From: RUG760 sp045642205
GTDB taxonomy: Bacteria; Bacillota; Clostridia; Lachnospirales; Bianqueaceae
DNA: 10,974 nt
Direction of reading: 5' to 3'
Assembly (NCBI GenBank): GCA_045642205.1
Contig: JAZUIK010000168.1
Location: 1 to 10,974, forward strand
Both the position numbers and the translations under genes were made by a program. Positions 6,551 through 10,974 of this stretch are shown one piece after another (position 1 is the first letter of the stretch; each line of letters starts with the position of its first letter). A model generated the notes under the pieces. It saw nothing but the letters and a program-made list of their open reading frames with translations, had not been told where the DNA came from and ran no database searches.

Positions 6551-8647
6551 TTACTTGGTGTAGAACAGCAGATCGCCGTAGGTGGGATAGGGCCAGTAGC
6601 TCTTTGCGGTCAGGGTCTCAGCCTCATCGCAGACAGCTCTCAGCTCAGCCATCTTAGGCAGGATGTCGTCGCGGATCGCAACGGACTCAGCAGTGACATC
6701 GGAGAGGGCGTTCTTATCGATGATTGCCTGCTCCAGGATCTCAGCCTTGTTCTCGATGCTGTCGGTCAGAGCAGACAGGCGGCTGACCAGCTTGGTCTCG
6801 TAGCTGCACTTAAGATCTGCACACAGTGCCTTCTTGGAAGCAGCTGCGGAAGCAACGGAAGCAGCATAGGACTCAACAGCGGGCAGGATCAGCTTGTGGA
6901 CCATGTCAGCCATGGTATTAGCCTCGATGGAAACCAGCTTGTTATAGTTCTCCAGCATGATCTCATAACGGGAGTTCAGCTCGTCCTCGGTGAAGACCTT
7001 CAGTCCGATCAGCATGTCCTTGTTCTTCTTAGCCAGCAGAGCGGGCATTGCATCGGGAGTGGTACGCAGGTTGGAAAGACCTCTGACCTTGGTAGCTTCC
7101 TCGATCCAGCTGTCATCGTAGCCGTTGCCGTTGAAGATGATGTGCTTGTGATCCTTGATGGTCTTCTTGATCAGAGCGTTCAGGCAGGTGGTGAAGTCCT
7201 CAGCCTTCTCCAGCTCATCAGCGAACTCCTTGAAGACAGCAGCAACAGCAGCATTCAGCATGATGTTGGTGCAAGCGATGGAGTTTGCGGAACCCAGCAT
7301 ACGGAACACAAACTTGTTACCGGTGAAAGCGAAGGGTGAAGTACGGTTACGGTCGGTGTTGTCACGAACGAACAGAGGCAGGGTATGAACGCCCAGCTTC
7401 ATGACGGTCTTCTCAGCACCGATGTAGGGAGTGTCGTTCTCGATAGCATCCAGAACAGCGGTCAGCTCATCGCCAAGGAAGATGGAGACAACAGCCGGAG
7501 GTGCTTCGTTAGCGCCCAGACGGTGATCGTTACCAGCGGTAGCAACGGCGGTTCTCAGAAGATCCTGATACTCGTCAACAGCCTTGATAACGCCAACCAG
7601 GACCAGAAGGAACTGTGCGTTCTCGTAGGGAGTCTCACCGGGAGAGAGCAGGTTGATACCGGTATCGGTAGCGATGGACCAGTTGTTGTGCTTACCGCTT
7701 CCGTTAACACCGGCGAAGGGCTTCTCGTGGAGCAGGCAGACCAGACCGTGCTTGAGAGCGATCTTCTGCATGATCTCCATGGTCAGCTGGTTCTGATCCG
7801 TTGCCAGGTTAGTGGTGGTATAGATAGGTGCCAGCTCGTGCTGAGCGGGGGCAACCTCGTTGTGCTCGGTCTTAGCCAGGATACCCAGCTTCCAGAGTTC
7901 TTCGTTCAGCTCCTCCATGTAAGCCTGTACACGGGGCTTGATGACACCGAAGTAATGGTCATCAAGTTCCTGTCCCTTGGGAGGCTTAGCACCGAACAGG
8001 GTACGACCGGTGAAGATCAGGTCGGGGCGCTGCTCGTACATGGACTTGTCGACCAGGAAGTACTCCTGCTCAGGTCCTACGGAAGAAGTGATACGGGTAA
8101 CATCGGTGTTTCCGAAGAGCTTGACGATACGCAGTGCCTGCTTGTTCAGGACTTCCATGGAACGAAGAAGAGGAGTCTTCTTATCCAGTGCATGGCCGCC
8201 GTAGGAACAGAAAGCAGTAGGAATGCAAAGGGTCTTGCCCTTGATGAATGCGTAGGAGGTAGGATCCCATGCGGTATAGCCGCGAGCCTCAAAGGTAGCA
8301 CGCAGACCGCCGGAGGGGAAACTGGAAGCATCGGGCTCACCCTTGATCAGCTCCTTACCGGAGAAATCCATGATGACGCCGCCATCGGGGGAGGGAACGA
8401 TGAAACTGTCATGCTTCTCAGCGGTGATACCGGTCAGAGGCTGGAACCAGTGAGTGAAATGGGTAGCACCCTTTTCAACAGCCCAGTCACGCATAGCGCT
8501 GGCAACGGCATTGGCAACAGACAGGTCCAGATCTTTTCCAAGACGGATGGTCTGCTTCAGAGAACGGTAGATGCTTCCGCTCAGACGAGCCTTCATGACA
8601 CGTTCGTCAAATACTAAACTTCCAAAGGTTTCAGGTACGTTAGTCAT
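6551..8647 (-). CDS. glnN: Glutamine synthetase type III
   Basis: Makes glutamine from glutamate, ammonia and ATP. At 698 residues it has the usual length of the large GSIII class, about 700. Recognisable segments in order: VGPEQEYFLV (190-199) with the catalytic acidic pair; NEVAPAQHELAPI (263-275); KPFAGVNGSGKHNNWS (309-324) with H320; NDHRLGANEAPP (373-384); and NRTSPFAFTGNKFVFR (434-449). The ATG at 8645-8647 is chosen because AAAGGAA lies ahead of it and homology starts here; the open frame continues upstream to 8800 only across the leader hairpin and promoter. It is read leftward, divergent from the GSI-like gene. Codon choice is strongly biased toward a few codons, suggesting high expression. 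A terminator-like leader hairpin suggests attenuation. Confidence 0.97.
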   Translation of the reverse strand: MTNVPETFGSLVFDERVMKARLSGSIYRSLKQTIRLGKDLDLSVANAVASAMRDWAVEKGATHFTHWFQPLTGITAEKHDSFIVPSPDGGVIMDFSGKELIKGEPDASSFPSGGLRATFEARGYTAWDPTSYAFIKGKTLCIPTAFCSYGGHALDKKTPLLRSMEVLNKQALRIVKLFGNTDVTRITSSVGPEQEYFLVDKSMYEQRPDLIFTGRTLFGAKPPKGQELDDHYFGVIKPRVQAYMEELNEELWKLGILAKTEHNEVAPAQHELAPIYTTTNLATDQNQLTMEIMQKIALKHGLVCLLHEKPFAGVNGSGKHNNWSIATDTGINLLSPGETPYENAQFLLVLVGVIKAVDEYQDLLRTAVATAGNDHRLGANEAPPAVVSIFLGDELTAVLDAIENDTPYIGAEKTVMKLGVHTLPLFVRDNTDRNRTSPFAFTGNKFVFRMLGSANSIACTNIMLNAAVAAVFKEFADELEKAEDFTTCLNALIKKTIKDHKHIIFNGNGYDDSWIEEATKVRGLSNLRTTPDAMPALLAKKNKDMLIGLKVFTEDELNSRYEIMLENYNKLVSIEANTMADMVHKLILPAVESYAASVASAAASKKALCADLKCSYETKLVSRLSALTDSIENKAEILEQAIIDKNALSDVTAESVAIRDDILPKMAELRAVCDEAETLTAKSYWPYPTYGDLLFYTK

Positions 8648-8672
8648 AACAACAATTCCTTTCGTGATAAAC

Positions 8673-8725
8673 AAAAAGAGACAAAGTTGCCAGAAATCTT
8701 GCGATTTCAGCGACATCTTTGTCTC
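8673..8725 (-). terminator. Terminator-like hairpin in the glnN leader (putative attenuator)
   Basis: On the minus strand GAGACAAAG (8725-8717) pairs perfectly with CTTTGTCTC (8686-8678), followed by five T (8677-8673). Inside, GAAATC and GATTTC close a GCAA tetraloop, with several further pairs between the two stems. It sits between the predicted start site (about 8728) and the ribosome binding site, so it should either stop transcription early or protect the 5' end. The 5' arm also contains GAC-AAAGAT-GTC, a small competing hairpin with a six-base loop. Confidence 0.72.
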
Positions 8726-8734
8726 ATAGGCGAA

Positions 8735-8763
8735 ATTATGCCGTAAAAAATGCAGGGTGTCAA
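8735..8763 (-). promoter_or_regulatory. glnN promoter
   Basis: On the minus strand TTGACA (8763-8758) is followed after 17 bases by CATAAT (8740-8735). Transcription should begin near 8728, two or three bases before the leader hairpin. No GlnR/TnrA-type TGTNA-N7-TNACA box was found. Confidence 0.78.
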
Positions 8764-8793
8764 CAAAAATGTTGCAAAAAAACAAAAAAGCAA

Positions 8794-8822
8794 TTGGCAA
8801 TTTTTTTGGCAGAAGTTATAAT
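8794..8822 (+). promoter_or_regulatory. Promoter of the GSI-like gene
   Basis: TTGGCA (8794-8799), a 17-base spacer and a perfect TATAAT (8817-8822). The start is expected near 8829, giving a short leader of about 35 bases. The 30 bp between the two divergent -35 boxes (8764-8793) contain A-tracts that may bend DNA. Confidence 0.8.
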
Positions 8823-8863
8823 ATCCCCTATGTTACAGTAGATACGTGAGGAGGTTTTTACTC

Positions 8864-10084
8864 ATGAAATATACAAAAGAAGAAGTCATGCAGTATGTGG
8901 AGATGGAAGATGTCATGTTTATCCGTCTGGCATTCTGCGATGTATTCGGTACTCAGAAAAACATTGCGATCCTGCCTACTGAGCTGAAAAGAGCTTTTGA
9001 GCAGGGTATTGCCATAGATGCATCCGCTATTGCAGGATTCGGCGGAGAGGTGAAGTCTGATCTGTTCCTGCATCCGGATCCTTCTACTTTGGAATCTCTT
9101 CCCTGGAGATCCGAAAACGGTCAGGTTGTCCGTATGTTCTGTACAGTTACCTATCCTGATGGAAAAGAACTGGAATCTGATTCCAGGACCATCCTTCAGA
9201 AGGCCGTCAATGAGGCAACAAAAAGAGGTCTTTCCTTTGATATCGGTGCAGAGATGGAATTCTATCTCTTTAATACGGATGAAAACGGAGATCCTACCAG
9301 GATCCCCTATGACCGCGCCGGCTATATGGATATCGCTCCGGATGATAAAGGAGAGAATATCCGCCGAGCCATCTGTCTGACCCTGTCCCAGATGGGGATC
9401 CAGCCGGAGACCTCTCATCACGAAGAGGGTCCCGGACAGAACGAGATCGACTTCCGTTATTCCGATCCCATGTCTGCCGCAGATAATGCACTGACTTTCC
9501 GCTCTGTGGTCAAGACCATCGTCGCCAGAAACGGTCTGGTAGCAGAGTTTTCTCCCAAGCCTATGAAAGATCAGCCCGGCAGCGGACTGCATATCAATAT
9601 TTCTGTGGAGTCCTCTGACGGAGAAGATAAGCTTCCCTATGTGATCGCCGGTATCCTTGCCAAGGTTAAGGAGATCACCGCTTTCTTAAATCCCTGTGAG
9701 GAATCCTATGAGCGACTTGGCAACCGTAAGGCGCCCAGATATATTTCCTGGTCCAGTGAGAACCGCTCTCAGCTGGTCAGAGTTCCGGCGACTCCCGGAA
9801 AGAATCCCAGAGCAGAACTTCGTTCTCCGGATCCTATGGCCAACCCCTATCTGGCTTTTGCGCTTCTGATCTATGCTTCTTTATATGGTATCGATAACAG
9901 ACTGGAACTTCCCAGAAGTGCGGATCTGAACTTCTTTACCGCCGATGAAGAGACGAAGGCGCAGTATGATCATCTGCCCGAAACCTTGAAAGAGGCAATG
10001 GAACTGGCAAAAAACAGTGAGTTCGTAAAGAGCATCCTGGATGCCACCGTGATCGAAGCCTACTGTCAGAGAGCAGAAGAGTAA
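8864..10084 (+). CDS. glnA: Short type I glutamine synthetase-like enzyme
   Basis: GSI-fold enzyme of 406 residues, predicted to make glutamine. Active-site segments are present: D52, E130 and E132 in GAEMEFYLF; HHEEGPGQNEIDF (185-197); GSGLHIN with H243; the flap ENRS (299-302); and PRAELRSPDPMANPYLAF (315-332). It is about 35-40 residues shorter than usual GSI enzymes and lacks the C-terminal EW..YR..V..WE segment. At the place of Bacillus subtilis R62 (GFVRIEESD), which is needed for glutamine feedback inhibition, this protein has G61. The usual GSSI reads ASAI. The ATG at 8864 follows GAGGAGG by 9 bases; an in-frame GTG at 8846 overlaps that site and is rejected. It is followed by the ANTAR gene without a terminator. 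Glutamine synthesis is likely; another gamma-glutamyl ligase role is not excluded. Confidence 0.92.
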   Translation: MKYTKEEVMQYVEMEDVMFIRLAFCDVFGTQKNIAILPTELKRAFEQGIAIDASAIAGFGGEVKSDLFLHPDPSTLESLPWRSENGQVVRMFCTVTYPDGKELESDSRTILQKAVNEATKRGLSFDIGAEMEFYLFNTDENGDPTRIPYDRAGYMDIAPDDKGENIRRAICLTLSQMGIQPETSHHEEGPGQNEIDFRYSDPMSAADNALTFRSVVKTIVARNGLVAEFSPKPMKDQPGSGLHINISVESSDGEDKLPYVIAGILAKVKEITAFLNPCEESYERLGNRKAPRYISWSSENRSQLVRVPATPGKNPRAELRSPDPMANPYLAFALLIYASLYGIDNRLELPRSADLNFFTADEETKAQYDHLPETLKEAMELAKNSEFVKSILDATVIEAYCQRAEE

Positions 10085-10125
10085 GCAGTCCATCAACGAA
10101 ATATATCAAAAAAAATAACGACACC

Positions 10126-10141
10126 GCATCAAGGAAGATGT
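10126..10141 (+). promoter_or_regulatory. Six-base-loop RNA hairpin before the ANTAR gene
   Basis: CATC (10127-10130) pairs with GATG (10137-10140), extended by a G-U pair, around the loop AAGGAA. A at loop position 1 and G at position 4 match the ANTAR-recognised hexaloop. It lies four bases before the AAAGGAGG ribosome binding site. No terminator follows, so any effect would be on translation or RNA binding. Tentative. Confidence 0.4.
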
Positions 10142-10156
10142 CAGAAAGGAGGCAGC

Positions 10157-10741
10157 ATGGTTTTTCAGGAGAAGACCTATAGTGTACTGTTAGTATCTTC
10201 AGCAGAAAAGTTTACCGCCAGCGCCATTTCGCTGCTGCCTTCCACGGATTATCATCCTGTGACGGTGGTGGGTACCGCCGGTGAGGCCAGAAGACTTTTG
10301 CAAAGTCGTAACTACGACCTGGTCCTGATCAATTCTCCCTTAAGGGATGAGTTCGGTACCCGACTGGCAGTAGATATCTGCCAGAGTGGATCCAGCGGTG
10401 TGTTGTTATTTGTTAAGAGTGAGATCTATGACGATGTCTATGCCAAGGTTATGAGCGATGGTGTTATGGTCCTTTCCAAACCCACCAATGCGCCCATTGT
10501 CACCCAGACTTTAAGGATCCTCTGTTCTGCCCGAGAAAGGTTCAAGAGAATGGAGGAAAAGCAGGCTACCGTAGAAGAAAAGATCAAGGAGATCCGACTG
10601 GTCAACCGGGCCAAGTGGCTGTTGATCGAGTGCCTCAGTATGACGGAAGAAGAGGCCCATCATTATATCGAAAAACAGGCGATGGACCTTCGACTTTCCA
10701 AGGCGGAGGTAGCCGCTAACATCATCAAAACATATTCTTAA
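10157..10741 (+). CDS. ANTAR-domain regulator with degenerate receiver domain
   Basis: RNA-binding antitermination-type regulator, 194 residues. The N-terminal domain (7-125) has a response-regulator receiver fold (YSVLLVSS, DLVLINSPL, then K108 in LSKP), but the phospho-acceptor position reads N59 and the acidic pair is S14-S15, so phosphorylation is unlikely. A charged helix (126-146) leads to the C-terminal three-helix ANTAR domain (about 133-192), with its usual Ala and hydrophobic pattern: A152, A167, A175-M176, A183. ANTAR proteins bind hairpins with A1/G4 six-base loops and prevent termination (family knowledge). The start ATG has AAAGGAGG four bases ahead. It is 72 bases after the GSI-like gene with no terminator between, so they probably form an operon. 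Its likely role is nitrogen-responsive control of glutamine genes; the sensing mechanism may be protein contact rather than phosphorylation. Confidence 0.9.
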   Translation: MVFQEKTYSVLLVSSAEKFTASAISLLPSTDYHPVTVVGTAGEARRLLQSRNYDLVLINSPLRDEFGTRLAVDICQSGSSGVLLFVKSEIYDDVYAKVMSDGVMVLSKPTNAPIVTQTLRILCSARERFKRMEEKQATVEEKIKEIRLVNRAKWLLIECLSMTEEEAHHYIEKQAMDLRLSKAEVAANIIKTYS

Positions 10742-10766
10742 ATTTGACCTGATCGGTGATAAGTCC

Positions 10767-10795
10767 TTGACTTTTAAAGCTGTGAAGAGTACACT
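10767..10795 (+). promoter_or_regulatory. Probable pyrG promoter
   Basis: TTGACT (10767-10772) is followed after 17 bases by TACACT (10790-10795). Transcripts would begin near 10801-10802 (GG), directly ahead of the six-base-loop hairpin. The GGGC start used for CTP-sensitive reiterative initiation at Bacillus pyrG is not present. Read-through from the upstream operon is an alternative source of pyrG transcript. Confidence 0.55.
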
Positions 10796-10803
10796 CTACA
10801 GGT

Positions 10804-10819
10804 TGAACAAAGGCGTTCA
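10804..10819 (+). promoter_or_regulatory. ANTAR-type six-base-loop hairpin, possible antiterminator of pyrG
   Basis: TGAAC (10804-10808) and GTTCA (10815-10819) form five Watson-Crick pairs around the loop AAAGGC, with A first and G fourth. Bases 10812-10819 are also part of the 5' arm of the following terminator, so the two structures exclude each other. Only one such hairpin is seen; characterised ANTAR targets have two. Confidence 0.5.
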
Positions 10820-10860
10820 TTCAGGGGACGAAGAATCCCCCGGATGAGTGCCCTTTTTTT
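10812..10860 (+). terminator. Intrinsic terminator in the pyrG leader (attenuator)
   Basis: The 5' arm 10812-10822 pairs with 10842-10852, and an inner GGGGA/TCCCC stem closes the loop CGAAGAA. Seven T follow (10854-10860). It ends the glnA-ANTAR operon and also lies between the only visible promoter and pyrG, so it must be passed for pyrG expression; no promoter was found in 10861-10912. Confidence 0.85.
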
Positions 10861-10912
10861 ATGCAAAAAGCCCGAGATCAATCAAAAAATCCAAACGATG
10901 GAGGCTATGAAA

Positions 10913-10974
10913 ATGACGAAATATATCTTTGTTACCGGTGGTGTTGTATCAGGACTCGGTAAGGGAATTACCGC
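10913..10974 (+). CDS. pyrG: CTP synthase PyrG (N-terminal fragment, cut by window edge)
   Basis: The first 20 residues, MTKYIFVTGGVVSGLGKGIT, are the strongly conserved start of CTP synthase, including the ATP-binding loop GGVVSGLGKG (9-18). The enzyme turns UTP into CTP using the amide nitrogen of glutamine. The ATG at 10913 has GGAGG eight bases ahead; the in-frame ATG at 10907 is only two bases from that site and is less likely. It lies downstream of a terminator-type leader hairpin and next to the glutamine synthetase/ANTAR genes, which fits its use of glutamine. Confidence 0.95.
   Translation, partial: MTKYIFVTGGVVSGLGKGIT

Noticed and set aside
7385..8617. 410-codon open frame on the plus strand, antisense to glnN
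   Set aside because: It mirrors the strongly biased codons of glnN, has no good ribosome binding site and resembles no known protein.
8758..8840. Search for GlnR/TnrA operators between the glutamine synthetase genes
   Set aside because: TGTNA-like half sites occur but no pair with the N7 spacing.
8825..8842. Weak six-base-loop hairpin (loop ACAGTA, A1/G4) in the GSI-like gene leader
   Set aside because: Two of its four pairs are G-U and there is no terminator nearby, so it is not good evidence for an ANTAR site.
8848..8866. Stem of TGAG and CTCA enclosing the ribosome binding site of the GSI-like gene
   Set aside because: Only four or five pairs with a ten-base loop; too weak to claim translational control.

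Overview
The window looks like a chromosomal segment from a low-to-mid GC Firmicute, most likely class Clostridia (Lachnospiraceae-like). The reasons are strong AGGAGG-type ribosome binding sites, a type III glutamine synthetase beside a short type I-like one, an ANTAR-domain regulator with a degenerate receiver, and a CsoR-controlled copper operon. The species assignment is inference. No tRNA, rRNA, CRISPR array, insertion sequence or phage gene is visible.

Bases 1-2200 hold a copper module read leftward: csoR, then copA (cut off by the left edge). Its promoter carries two near-identical CsoR-type operators. A cation diffusion facilitator (CDF) gene starts divergently, and its -35 box overlaps the csoR -35 box. 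The CDF metal-site residues resemble manganese-type members rather than zinc ones.

Bases 3394-6437 form a compact rightward operon: a Nudix hydrolase, a MoxR-type AAA+ ATPase, and a DUF2201-type protein that joins an HExxH metallopeptidase-like domain to a VWA domain with an intact MIDAS. The last two genes overlap by ATGA. The ATPase/VWA pair recalls RavA-ViaA, but its substrate is unknown. A long two-way hairpin separates it from the leftward glutamine synthetase gene.

Bases 6551-10974 are a nitrogen/glutamine region. Glutamine synthetase III (leftward) and a GSI-like enzyme (rightward) are divergently transcribed from well-formed promoters 30 bp apart. The GSI-like gene is followed by the ANTAR regulator and then by pyrG, whose product consumes glutamine. 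Both the GSIII leader and the pyrG leader contain a terminator-like hairpin whose 5' arm overlaps a small hairpin with a six-base loop carrying A at position 1 and G at position 4, the feature ANTAR proteins recognise. A third such hairpin lies just before the ANTAR gene itself. The most interesting hypothesis here is that this ANTAR protein senses nitrogen or glutamine state and controls these genes by antitermination. The sequence supports it only partly, because a clear second hairpin of the usual pair is not seen.
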